A stretch of DNA of 64,000 nucleotides, from the NCBI GenBank assembly GCA_903952205.1, contig CAJBEZ010000037.1, positions 186,001-250,000 on the forward strand, read 5' to 3'. The translations under genes were made by a program, and so were the position numbers. Position 1 is the first letter of the stretch, and each line of letters starts with the position of its first letter. This stretch comes from an uncultured Desulfomonile sp. GTDB taxonomy: Bacteria; Desulfobacterota; Desulfomonilia; Desulfomonilales; Desulfomonilaceae. The notes below the pieces were generated by a model. That model was not told the origin of the DNA. It saw only the letters and a list, made by a program, of their open reading frames with translations, and searched no databases. Positions 55,130 through 63,381 of this stretch are shown one piece after another.

Positions 55130-56293
55130 ATGCTTAAATTAAAGCGCCTGAAGGTATTGGTTTGTCAAGTAGTATGGGTTTTTGTCGCAACCACCGCATG
55201 CTGGGGTTACACCGGGCCGGATATTTCTGGACCAGGTGTACAAGGAGACGCTCTGTCAGCAGACCCGACTTATCAAAATAGGTCGGTTCCGCAGCAGCAG
55301 TTTCCGTCGCAGCCGCAAAGAGGATTGTCGCAAACCTCACGCGGCACGGGTGGCTATTCTAATTCCGGGCCGGTCTACCGACCGTATGAGCCGACCAGGG
55401 CGCCTGTTCTAGCTCCTTGCGGGCCTCAGGGCTGTCCTGTGCCGGGAGTGGCAGCAGGTAATCCTAACGCTATACCTGCGCCTGGAATGTTTGGGCTGTT
55501 TTCTCAACAGGGCATGGGATTTGGAGCACCATGCGTAGGCTCATTTTTGCCTCACGTGGGCGCCAAACAGTTCCAGGTGAGCGCTCAGGTTTGGTATCCA
55601 ACTCTTTACCGGAGCGAAGTTATCTGGGGTACCAACATGGCTGGTGGCGCAGGGACTCAACTAGATCTGACCAGGGATGATCTATTGGGACCGAATCAGT
55701 ATTTCGGGGTATATGAGGGAAGGTGCCAGATAAAGTGCAATTGGGGCTTACGGTTCACTTTCATGCCCATCAATTACAGGGCAAATTCCAATCCCCGAAA
55801 TGGTTTTTGGTTTGCAAACCAGTGGTTTGCCCCGACTATTAATACGTTGACCGTATGGGATAGATACACATACCGGGCTGAGTTGGTATATGACTGGTTT
55901 CACAAGCAGAATGCAGTGTCGAGTCTGTTTGCCGGGTATATCATGTACGATGATAAACTTACCATCAGTCAACCCAATATAGCTCCAAATTGGAGTCGAA
56001 GCCGATCGAGCACCCGGGGATTGTACACAGCGGGCGCCAGCATTGAGCGGCTCATAAGAGATATTGGCTCAGCCACAGTTAGTACCGAATGCAGATGGTC
56101 GGTGAATTTTGACAACGACCATTTCGGGTGGGACGGAGTATGGTTAGGCAGAGTATACATGCCTATGAATTGTGGAAGGTATGGTTACCTGGAAGGTGGG
56201 TATAGATGGTATGTTTTGGAGACTAGTCAACCCACCGATTATGACAAGACGAATTTGGCAGGGCCTACCGCTGGGATTGGTCTGATCTTTTAG
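55130..56293 (+). CDS. Outer-membrane-type protein of unknown family (paralogue 2)
   Basis: A 387-residue protein with a signal peptide (LKVLVCQVVWVFVATTACWG), then about 100 residues of Pro/Gln/Ser/Gly-rich linker, then a beta-rich domain homologous to the protein at 18795: CVGSFLPHVGAKQFQVSAQVWY, CQIKCNWGLRFT, MPMNCGRYGYLEGGYRWYVLE and the ending AGIGLIF. It is about 27 residues longer, mainly in the linker. The ribosome binding site GGAGGGAGGGT is nearly the same as in paralogue 1. The barrel-like C-terminus suggests outer membrane location. Confidence 0.75.
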   Translation: MLKLKRLKVLVCQVVWVFVATTACWGYTGPDISGPGVQGDALSADPTYQNRSVPQQQFPSQPQRGLSQTSRGTGGYSNSGPVYRPYEPTRAPVLAPCGPQGCPVPGVAAGNPNAIPAPGMFGLFSQQGMGFGAPCVGSFLPHVGAKQFQVSAQVWYPTLYRSEVIWGTNMAGGAGTQLDLTRDDLLGPNQYFGVYEGRCQIKCNWGLRFTFMPINYRANSNPRNGFWFANQWFAPTINTLTVWDRYTYRAELVYDWFHKQNAVSSLFAGYIMYDDKLTISQPNIAPNWSRSRSSTRGLYTAGASIERLIRDIGSATVSTECRWSVNFDNDHFGWDGVWLGRVYMPMNCGRYGYLEGGYRWYVLETSQPTDYDKTNLAGPTAGIGLIF

Positions 56294-56391
56294 GGATCCG
56301 TCCACATTGGTGTGATACTGACGTGACTAATGTGTTGGAGATTCTTCTACGTAATTGGTGGACTGACGCTCAACGATCTCTGAGATCCCTA
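56291..56391 (+). other. Long-range inverted repeats after outer membrane protein 2
   Basis: TAGGGATC (56291-56298, overlapping the stop codon) pairs with GATCCCTA (56384-56391), and inside it GTCCAC (56300-56305) with GTGGAC (56358-56363). All pairs are perfect. A further ATCGCT/AGCGAT pair follows at about 56393-56420. No T-run follows. A 3' UTR structure is possible. Confidence 0.35.
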
Positions 56392-56489
56392 TGATCGCTT
56401 CGGAGTGAGCGCCACCAGCGATAGAGGGAAGTGGTTATGTCGCATAGCTGGAAATTGAGGGACAAGAAGGAACACGGAACCGAGTTTAT

Positions 56490-56708
56490 TCACCCACCGA
56501 AAGATGGGTGGATGAATTCAACCCGGTCCCCTTCTTCAACAGAGCAGATCGAGAAATATTTTCTATGAACAAATTTACCGTTAAGTTCAACTATTACCGC
56601 CGGGTCATCCTCCTGGTTCATTTCCAGAAGCGACTGAATGGTAAGGCTCGGTTCATCGAAATCTTCAGGGTATCCGTTTAATATGAATTTCACGTTATTA
56701 CACACCAT
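56490..56708 (-). CDS. ThiS/MoaD-type sulfur carrier protein
   Basis: A 72-residue ubiquitin-fold protein ending in the Gly-Gly tail (VEFIHPSFGG) that would be adenylated and thiocarboxylated. It has the beta-grasp strand pattern (NVKFILNGYPEDFDEPSLTIQSLLEM) and the ThiS-like ILNG start. It may serve thiamine, molybdopterin or another sulfur transfer; the nearest user in the window is the molybdenum hydroxylase operon, but a terminator lies between. The start ATG at 56708 is assigned by the track of the frame; no strong Shine-Dalgarno sequence is seen. Confidence 0.7.
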   Translation of the reverse strand: MVCNNVKFILNGYPEDFDEPSLTIQSLLEMNQEDDPAVIVELNGKFVHRKYFSICSVEEGDRVEFIHPSFGG

Positions 56709-56844
56709 GGAAAGTGATCAATCACAGAAAATGCGTTTGCACATGAGCATGATCCGGAATCCTTCGGGGATTCTGAATGTCCTCAGAATTTAATTGAAGC
56801 GCGCATAAATGCCTCTGGTCGATTACCGCACTTTAGCGAAATAC

Positions 56845-56888
56845 AAAAGCCGGCGTGGATTCAGCAAAATTGAACTCCGCCGGCTTTT
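56845..56888 (-). terminator. Terminator of the molybdenum hydroxylase operon
   Basis: AAAAGCCGGCG (56845-56855) and CGCCGGCTTTT (56878-56888) form a perfect 11-bp stem around a 22-nt loop. On the minus strand the stem is followed by TTTTGTATTT. It begins 21 bp after the stop of the large subunit gene. Confidence 0.75.
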
Positions 56889-56909
56889 CACCTTATGTCT
56901 GTGCCAGAC

Positions 56910-59264
56910 CTAAACTATCCTGTTTTTTTCCACTAGAGCCATAAACAATTTTTCGGAAGTTACAGGAAGCTCATTGATTCTAACTCCAGTAGCATCATAT
57001 ATCGCGTTAAGGATAGCCGGGATAGTGGGCATGATCGCTCCTTCTCCAACCTCTTTAGCCCCATACGGACCGTTGGGTTCATTCGATTCGACAATAATCG
57101 AACGCACATTCGGCATGTCGAGGGCCGTCGGGATTTTGTATTCTCCCAAGGAAGGATTCAGGACTCTCCCTCGAGAATCGAATTTGACTTCTTCGAATAG
57201 ACATTCGCCAAGTCCCATAGACAATGACCCCTGCATTTGACCTTCAACGGACATTTTGTTGATAGCCAAGCCGCAATCGTGAGCGTCAGTCATTTTGTCG
57301 ACCGTTATCTGTCCGGTCTCCAAATCAACGGAAACCTCAACTATCTGCGCTGAACAACCGTAAGCGGGAGATGTCCCAACGGCGGCGCCCTTATATGATC
57401 CACCGAGTCTGTGAGGTTTGTATTTGCCGGTTCCAACCAGGGTTCCACCTTTCAGAAAAGCCAGCCTTGCGGCTTCCCTAAAAGTAAGGAATTCGCCACT
57501 TGGTTGGTCTGTCCAACCCCTGTGCTCCTTGATGTAACTCGTCCTGATTTTCTCAAAATTGCCCGGAGCGTCGTCAAATTTCACAATTCCATCCACAAAA
57601 GTTATGCCTGATTTTTCGACATTCATTTCTTCCGCGAGAAAACCGGCTATTTTGTCTCTTAAATCTTCGGCGGCTTCCTTTGTAGCATGGCCTGTCATCA
57701 AAGTCTGCCTGCTCGAGTATGCCCCGAGATCCACACTATAATCAGTGTCACCAGAATAAACGCGTACATTTTCCAGAGGGATTCCTAAAGTCTCCGCCGC
57801 GATCATTGCCATGGCGGTATCTGATCCCTGACCAATTTCAGCCGATCCTGTAAGGAGATTTGCCACCCCACCATCTTCACTCATTTTTATTACTACTGTT
57901 GAATGGTAAGTGTCTGATCTGTAGATAGGGTAGCCGGCGCCGGAGACAAAAAATCCGCATGCCATTCCAATACCTTTCCCCTTAGGCAGTTTCCCTTTCT
58001 TGTTATTCCAGTCGCTTCCCTCTCTAATGGCTTCGATGCACTCCTTCATTCCGAGACTTGACATATCCAACTCGTTTACTGTCATGTCACCGGCGGTCAT
58101 GATGTTTTTTAGACGCATTTCCACTGGATCCATCCCAATCTTTTCCGCCGTCATGTCTATGAGTTGTTCAAAACACGCCCTGTGAGCCACACCACCGTGA
58201 CCGCGCTGGGCTCCACATGCTGGTTTATTGGTGTACGCGCGATGACCGTCATATTTCATGGCCTTTAGTTTGTAAGGGCCTCCCAAGAGCGAACCCGAGT
58301 AATAAACGGTGGCTATTCCGAAGCTCGTATACGCTCCTCCGTCGAGCACCGCCTTATTCTTCAGAGCCACCATTGTTCCGTCATTCATGACCCCAAGGGA
58401 CATCTCCGCGTAAAACTGGTGTCTGGCCCGACTATGCAAAAAGACCTGCTCTCTGGAATAGGTCATCTTGACTGGCTTTCCCGTGATCTTTGACAAGAGT
58501 CCGCAGCTCATCTCCAGTGGAGTAGCTTCGCATTTTGGTCCAAAACCTCCACCAACATAAGGCTTGATAACTCGAACGTTTCCAACTGGGATCTGCAATG
58601 TCATGGCGACAGTACGCATCACATAATGGGGAACCTGTGTGGATGTATACAGCGTTAGCTTTCCTGCATGATCAAATACCGCTACACATGAGTGAGGCTC
58701 TATAAAAGCAGCGTCCTGACGCTTGTTGAGAAAAGTATGATCAACTACAAGATCGCAAGACTTAAGCGCAGCCTCGGTGTCTCCAAACTCCTGATGAACC
58801 TCAGCGTTAATATTACCCGGAAATTCATCGTGTATTTGAGGGGCTCCGTCTTTGGTGGCCTCGAACATGTCAAACACCGCCGGGATTTCCTCATAATCCA
58901 CTTTTATAAGAGACAGCGCCTCCTGGGCTATTTCCATGCTGGTGGCCGCTACAGCCGCGATTTCATCACCTACGTAACGAACTTTATCATGGGCGAAGAT
59001 TGTTTCATCATACCTGGCGGGAGACACTCCATATCTGATCAACCCAGCCTCTTTTGATGTCACAACGTTTTCTACGCCCGCCAGTTTTTTGGCTTTTGAT
59101 GTATCAATGTGTAAAATTCGGGCATGCGCTACCGGACTTTGCAATATTGCGGCATAAAGCATTCCTGGCATTTTAAAGTCATCGGCGTACTTGGCCTGGC
59201 CTGTCGCCTTGGCCGCGGCGTCAACTCTCGGGGCTCTGGTGTTCAGAACTCTAAAATCGTTCAT
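56910..59264 (-). CDS. Molybdenum-hydroxylase large subunit, 4-hydroxybenzoyl-CoA reductase-like
   Basis: A 784-residue xanthine-dehydrogenase-family catalytic subunit. It closely resembles the alpha subunit of 4-hydroxybenzoyl-CoA reductase in segments such as EVHQEFGDTEAAL, TQVPHYVM, YVGGGFGPKCEATPLE, AYTNKPACGAQRGHGGV, SAEIGQGSD and GAYSSRQTLMTG; the catalytic Glu is in GAKEVGEGA. Such an enzyme reduces 4-hydroxybenzoyl-CoA to benzoyl-CoA with electrons delivered via ferredoxin. The ATG at 59264 lies 1 bp after the 2Fe-2S subunit stop and has GGAGG nine bases upstream; an ATG at 59285 overlaps the neighbour. Another substrate of the family is possible. Confidence 0.85.
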   Translation of the reverse strand: MNDFRVLNTRAPRVDAAAKATGQAKYADDFKMPGMLYAAILQSPVAHARILHIDTSKAKKLAGVENVVTSKEAGLIRYGVSPARYDETIFAHDKVRYVGDEIAAVAATSMEIAQEALSLIKVDYEEIPAVFDMFEATKDGAPQIHDEFPGNINAEVHQEFGDTEAALKSCDLVVDHTFLNKRQDAAFIEPHSCVAVFDHAGKLTLYTSTQVPHYVMRTVAMTLQIPVGNVRVIKPYVGGGFGPKCEATPLEMSCGLLSKITGKPVKMTYSREQVFLHSRARHQFYAEMSLGVMNDGTMVALKNKAVLDGGAYTSFGIATVYYSGSLLGGPYKLKAMKYDGHRAYTNKPACGAQRGHGGVAHRACFEQLIDMTAEKIGMDPVEMRLKNIMTAGDMTVNELDMSSLGMKECIEAIREGSDWNNKKGKLPKGKGIGMACGFFVSGAGYPIYRSDTYHSTVVIKMSEDGGVANLLTGSAEIGQGSDTAMAMIAAETLGIPLENVRVYSGDTDYSVDLGAYSSRQTLMTGHATKEAAEDLRDKIAGFLAEEMNVEKSGITFVDGIVKFDDAPGNFEKIRTSYIKEHRGWTDQPSGEFLTFREAARLAFLKGGTLVGTGKYKPHRLGGSYKGAAVGTSPAYGCSAQIVEVSVDLETGQITVDKMTDAHDCGLAINKMSVEGQMQGSLSMGLGECLFEEVKFDSRGRVLNPSLGEYKIPTALDMPNVRSIIVESNEPNGPYGAKEVGEGAIMPTIPAILNAIYDATGVRINELPVTSEKLFMALVEKNRIV

Positions 59265-59265
59265 A

Positions 59266-59748
59266 TCAGGATTCCTCCCTGCCACTCATTACTTTAGCCG
59301 CATCATCTATAGCCTCGACAATTTTCTGATATCCTGTGCATCTGCACAAATTGCCGGAGAGGGCGGTCCTAATCTCTAGTTCCGTGGGGTTAGGCTTTTC
59401 TTCAAGCAGGGCTTTTGCGGACAAGATCATACCCGGAGTGCAGAATCCGCACTGAATGGCGCCTTTATCCACAAAGGCCTGTTGCAAGGGATGCAATTTC
59501 CCGTTTTCCGCAAGGCCCTCAATCGTCAAGACCTCAGAGCCGTTGGCCTGAATGGCCAGCACTAAACATGAGTTAACGGCTTTTCCGTCAAGAATGACAG
59601 TGCAGGCGCCGCAGTCTCCGAGACCACATCCATGCTTTGTTCCCGTCAAGCCCAAATCCTCCCTTAAGAATTGGACGAGAGTCTGATTTTGCGCAACGGC
59701 GGCTTCTACTGGTTCGCCGTTGACTGTAAGCCGAATTATTTTCTTCAT
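59266..59748 (-). CDS. Molybdenum-hydroxylase 2Fe-2S subunit
   Basis: A 160-residue subunit with two 2Fe-2S clusters: a plant-type set Cys41/46/49/61 (HGCGLGDCGACTV...NSC) and a C-terminal set Cys100/103/135/137 (QCGFCTPG, CRCTGY). It shuttles electrons between the FAD subunit and the molybdenum site. Length matches the HcrC type of 4-hydroxybenzoyl-CoA reductase (about 160 residues). It lies between the FAD and large subunit genes in one operon; the stop is adjacent to the large-subunit start. Confidence 0.93.
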   Translation of the reverse strand: MKKIIRLTVNGEPVEAAVAQNQTLVQFLREDLGLTGTKHGCGLGDCGACTVILDGKAVNSCLVLAIQANGSEVLTIEGLAENGKLHPLQQAFVDKGAIQCGFCTPGMILSAKALLEEKPNPTELEIRTALSGNLCRCTGYQKIVEAIDDAAKVMSGREES

Positions 59749-59847
59749 TTTTCGTTCTCCGGAGAAACGAGATTCTTTTAAAATATCAAGACACCCAACA
59801 CTGGAAAGACAACAGCTTCTGTTTCTTAGCGTTTTAAGGGGGTGCTT

Positions 59848-60735
59848 TTACGGTTTCCAAGCAAGAGCGTTTTGATAAGCTAGATTCAGAGCCCTTGAAG
59901 TCAACGTTTCTATCATGAGGCATCTGTATTCCATGGTGCCTCTATGATCTGTTATCGGGTGGCACATGCCTACCCCGATAGCTCCAGCTTCGGAAAAAAC
60001 CTTTTCAGATGGATGTCTTCCCATAAGATATTGCTCCGCGGCGAAAGCCCTTACGGGAGTAGGGGCAACAGCGCCTAAGGCTATTTTTACATCCACTATT
60101 GGACCCAGTGGCTCTTGCAAAGTAAGCATTACAGCGACATTGACCATGGAGATCTCGAGAGCCTTGCGAGCCCCGAGTTTAATGTAAGAACCTCCGGTCC
60201 ACGGAGCAGGAGTTTCCATAAAGATTCCTACGAGCAATTCATTGGGTTCAATAATGGTTTCGCCTGGACCGCGAAAGAACTCCCCAACCAGGATCTCCCG
60301 CTCATTTGTCGCGCTTTTCAACTTCAAAATTGCGTCGAAGACCATACAGGCCGGCGGAAAATCAGCAGCCGGTCGGCCGTTCACCAGATTTCCCCCAATC
60401 GTGGCTCTGTTCCGAATTACGGGCGCTCCAAGTTTTCCGGCGGCTGTGGCAAGAGGGGCAAACTTGTCCCGAATAAATTCATTCCTGGCAAGATCAGCCG
60501 CTGTAACAGCCGGCCCGATCGAGACCCCATGAGTCTCTCTCTTTATCACTTGGTTGAGGCCGGGTACCTTGCGAAGTGATATCAGTTGACTCGGTTTTTC
60601 AATCTTGAGCTTCATACGAACCAGCAAGTCCGTTCCTCCAGCTATGACCCTGGCGTTTCCCCCCATATCAGAGAGTAAACGTAAAGCCTCTTCTAGCGTG
60701 GTGGGTTCGATGTATTCGAAATTGGGTAGGAGCAT
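59848..60735 (-). CDS. Molybdenum-hydroxylase FAD-binding subunit, lacking the HcrB-type 4Fe-4S insert
   Basis: A 295-residue FAD-binding subunit: FEYIEPTTLEEALRLL, ARVIAGGTDLLVRMK (FAD pyrophosphate loop), APVIRNRATIGGNLVNGRPAADFPP (second FAD motif) and the C-terminal CO-dehydrogenase-like domain. The beta subunit of Thauera 4-hydroxybenzoyl-CoA reductase is about 324 residues and holds an inserted 4Fe-4S cluster; here only three scattered Cys residues exist and no CxxC-type cluster motif, so this enzyme lacks it. It is the first gene of the operon. Confidence 0.88.
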   Translation of the reverse strand: MLLPNFEYIEPTTLEEALRLLSDMGGNARVIAGGTDLLVRMKLKIEKPSQLISLRKVPGLNQVIKRETHGVSIGPAVTAADLARNEFIRDKFAPLATAAGKLGAPVIRNRATIGGNLVNGRPAADFPPACMVFDAILKLKSATNEREILVGEFFRGPGETIIEPNELLVGIFMETPAPWTGGSYIKLGARKALEISMVNVAVMLTLQEPLGPIVDVKIALGAVAPTPVRAFAAEQYLMGRHPSEKVFSEAGAIGVGMCHPITDHRGTMEYRCLMIETLTSRALNLAYQNALAWKP

Positions 60736-60914
60736 GCTCTATCCCTCCCGTTATATTAAAGAATGATAGTTACTTAAAGCCTGATAACGATTTTCTGCCT
60801 GGCTCACAGGAGAAAGTTCATAAAAATCCCTTTTACAAAGACCATCAAGCAAAATCAACCTGCTACTGTGAAACCCAGGGTCTAACTGACCAAAACGAAC
60901 AGGACATCAGATTG

Positions 60915-61671
60915 TTAGTCCCGTATATAGTCATTGAATCCTTTTTCTTCGGTCAGAAACCTTTTCATATAACCTTCGAGCCAACCGTCTATAAGGGGAA
61001 CCTTCGCAAGACGCGCGACATTCCTGAATTGAATCATTGTAATAACAATATCCAGGGCATGCGTTAAAATTGGCCAAGTTCTTTCCTTCATTGCTTCTTC
61101 TAATAAAGCGAGAAACCGGGATGTAAACAAGGCCCTTGCAACCGTGCTGAAAAACATAAGAGCCTTCGACGAAATCAGAAACGCAAGGGTGATAAGCTAA
61201 AAACATTAGGTCTAAATCTTTAACGCAGTCAACAAGTTTTTTCCATGTCTTGTTACACGAAGAGCAAGACAAGTTTTGTTCGACTAACGCGTTATTGTTT
61301 ACGGTTTGTATTTTTCTAGGATGACAGTTTTCTCGTTCCACACTGGACAGGATTCCATAACGATCCAACTTCTTTATCAATTCCTGTGACACTTTTACAG
61401 CGTGATCCCTTCTGGCGCTTTCGGCGTCCGGTACACCATCGAAAAAAGGGGGAATTCTCAAATAGACCCACCCTCTATAACCACCAAAGGGGGTTCCATC
61501 AGTTGGACGATTACAGGCCATGACTCCTTTAGAAATTTGAGTGTCTACGGGAGATACGATATGGTAACAGTTCGAATCCGGGGATACACCGATCCAGCTC
61601 TCATTTCCTGTTCGAAAACCAAGCGTGGCTCGAAGAATGTCGACAAATTTTATCTTGACGGTCATCAACAA
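60915..61671 (-). pseudogene. Frameshifted hypothetical gene (about 251 residues if repaired)
   Basis: The family is not recognised. The frame from 61671 (MLMTVKIKFVDILR..) reads protein-like to about SDFVEGSYVF at 61150, after which it becomes implausible (Cys- and Arg-rich). From 61157 a second frame, +1 relative to the first, reads SRFLALLEEAMKERTWPILTHAL...EGYMKRFLTEEKGF and stops at 60915. Removing one base near the GTTTTTC at about 61150 fuses the two; the total length 757 nt is 3n+1. It lies between an IclR gene and the molybdenum hydroxylase operon. It may be a true pseudogene, programmed frameshift or sequencing error. Confidence 0.6.
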
Positions 61672-61758
61672 AATTTCGTTCTGTATTCGGAACTATATTA
61701 TTTAAAAATATTCTTGTATCAAGAGACTGTCAAGCTATAACATACTAGGTCAATTCGG

Positions 61759-61787
61759 TTGACAATTGTAAGCGAAAAAGCTACAAC
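61759..61787 (+). promoter_or_regulatory. IclR gene promoter
   Basis: TTGACA (61759-61764), 17 bp, then TACAAC (61782-61787) upstream of the ATG at 61867. Confidence 0.5.
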
Positions 61788-61798
61788 CAACTGTATTA

Positions 61799-61814
61799 GT
61801 TCATACTAGTGAAC
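61799..61814. promoter_or_regulatory. Palindromic operator candidate for the IclR regulator
   Basis: GTTCA-N6-TGAAC (61799-61814) lies just downstream of the -10, where a repressor would block transcription. CATACTAG at its centre (61802-61809) recurs at 61741-61748. Such spaced palindromes are typical of IclR-family sites. Confidence 0.5.
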
Positions 61815-61866
61815 ACACAGCCTAGAGAAAATCAAGTAGCCGGTCATTGAGAGTGGGGCACGTGGC

Positions 61867-62661
61867 ATGAACTCGGATCAAAAGGCCATTTCAATATCTT
61901 ACTCTGCGCCTATTGTTTCAAAGGCAATGCGCGTTTTGAAAATGATACTTACCGAACCAGAGAATCCGGGAATAAGTGAGATTGCCTCCAGACTCAATTT
62001 GGCCAAATCAACGACTCATGGAATCTTAGCTGCTCTCGAAGAGACTGGCTGGGTGTTGAGAGATCCGATTACCCGTAAATACACCTGCGGTTTCACGACC
62101 AAGAAGATAGCGGAGAACGCAGTAGTGAGAATATCCCTGGTGGAATTAGCCAGGCCATATCTCGAAAAACTTAGCGATTGCCTGGAGGAAGATATTTTTT
62201 TGGGAATGTGCGGCGGATCTCACCTCCTGATTCTTGACCAGGTTGAGTCCGCCAGGGACATCAAGATTACCGCAAGGCCTGGTACACGTCTGTCACTTTA
62301 TGCTGGAGCGGCGGGGAAAATCTTTTTAGCCTATCATGACCCGGATGATCTAAAGGAAATTTTTAAAAAGAACCCGATTCCTCAATTTACACCCCATTCA
62401 ATAACGGATCCTCACCAATACCTCTCACAACTTCAAGAGATTAGAGAAAAAGGTATTGCGTGGGACAGTGAAGAATATTTGCTGAATGTGAACTGCGTCG
62501 CAGCTCCAATTTTTCATGGCAAGAAAAATCGAAAACGGATGGTCGCCGGTTTCTGGTTAGTTGGTCTCGATCTGTTAGTATCCCCGGAGAAGATGGAACG
62601 AGCAAAATCCATGGCCCTTGAGACGAGTGAAACAATTTCGCGAATACTTAGCCTAAAATAA
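61867..62661 (+). CDS. IclR-family transcriptional regulator
   Basis: A 264-residue regulator with an N-terminal winged helix-turn-helix (AMRVLKMILTEPENPGISEIASRLNLAKSTTHGILAALEETGWVLRD) and the IclR effector domain (LVELARPYLEKLSDCLEEDIFLGM..., SLYAGAAGKIFLAY, GIAWDSEEYLLNVNCVAAPIF). IclR members in degraders often sense aromatic acids or CoA thioesters. Its location beside the molybdenum hydroxylase operon suggests control of that operon (inference). It is transcribed divergently from the frameshifted ORF. Confidence 0.92.
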   Translation: MNSDQKAISISYSAPIVSKAMRVLKMILTEPENPGISEIASRLNLAKSTTHGILAALEETGWVLRDPITRKYTCGFTTKKIAENAVVRISLVELARPYLEKLSDCLEEDIFLGMCGGSHLLILDQVESARDIKITARPGTRLSLYAGAAGKIFLAYHDPDDLKEIFKKNPIPQFTPHSITDPHQYLSQLQEIREKGIAWDSEEYLLNVNCVAAPIFHGKKNRKRMVAGFWLVGLDLLVSPEKMERAKSMALETSETISRILSLK

Positions 62662-62689
62662 ACTATTAAGAGACAATCCTCACTGGTTT

Positions 62690-63196
62690 TTAATCTAAGT
62701 TTTTCCCCAGGAATTTTTGTTCTATGAAAGTGGCCAGGAGGCTTGGGTCGTCAAGGTCAAAGACCGGAATTCCATTTGGAGCTTCCGTAGGGTCACCAGC
62801 TATAGCAATGAGGTTGTCGTCGCCGGTACACAGCATGTCTCTGCGAAGAGAGCTTCTAAATACCTCTATCTTTGGTAAATTTTCCCTTTTGTAACCTTCT
62901 GTTAAAATGAGATCTACGTTACTGATAAACTTTTCCCGCAACTCGTCCAAGGTATGATCATGGTCTGAGTCCACTACCATAGCTATTTTGGATGGTGACG
63001 AGATAAGGGTGAGGACTGCCCCTGCCTGTTTGTGGCGCCAGGAGTCCTTGCCTTCCCTGTCTATTTCAAATGAATGGGCGTCGTGTTTTATGGAACCAAT
63101 CCTGTAGCCTCGAAGAGTCAGTTCACGAATCAGTTTTTCCAATAAAGTAGTCTTGCCGGAATCTGATTTACCGACAACTGAGATCATGGGGATCAT
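62690..63196 (-). CDS. mobB: Molybdopterin-guanine dinucleotide biosynthesis adaptor MobB
   Basis: A 168-residue P-loop GTPase-fold protein. Walker A is VVGKSDSGKTTLLEKLI near the start, and the family signatures are SIKHDAHSFEIDREGKDSWRHKQAGAVLTLISSP and LILTEGYKRENLPKIEVFR. MobB helps MobA attach GMP to molybdopterin; it suits a genome with molybdenum or tungsten enzymes such as the AOR or hydroxylase here, although XDH-type enzymes usually use the CMP form. It converges with the IclR gene. Confidence 0.93.
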   Translation of the reverse strand: MIPMISVVGKSDSGKTTLLEKLIRELTLRGYRIGSIKHDAHSFEIDREGKDSWRHKQAGAVLTLISSPSKIAMVVDSDHDHTLDELREKFISNVDLILTEGYKRENLPKIEVFRSSLRRDMLCTGDDNLIAIAGDPTEAPNGIPVFDLDDPSLLATFIEQKFLGKNLD

Positions 63197-63381
63197 AAAA
63201 AGGCCCTTTCACAGTCCTGAATTAGCGTCACTGATTTTAAACCGGCGCAGAAATATGCCGTATATCGGTTGATAAATCAATAACTAGGTGATAGTCATAA
63301 CCTTCTAGAAAACGAATGGTCTTAATAATGGTATCATCGAAGATTAACCCGGATCAAGCGAGAATGTAGTTGGAGAAAGCC

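Noticed and set aside
60115-60579. 154-residue open frame opposite the FAD subunit of the molybdenum hydroxylase
   Set aside because: Antisense shadow; the FAD subunit has both conserved FAD motifs.
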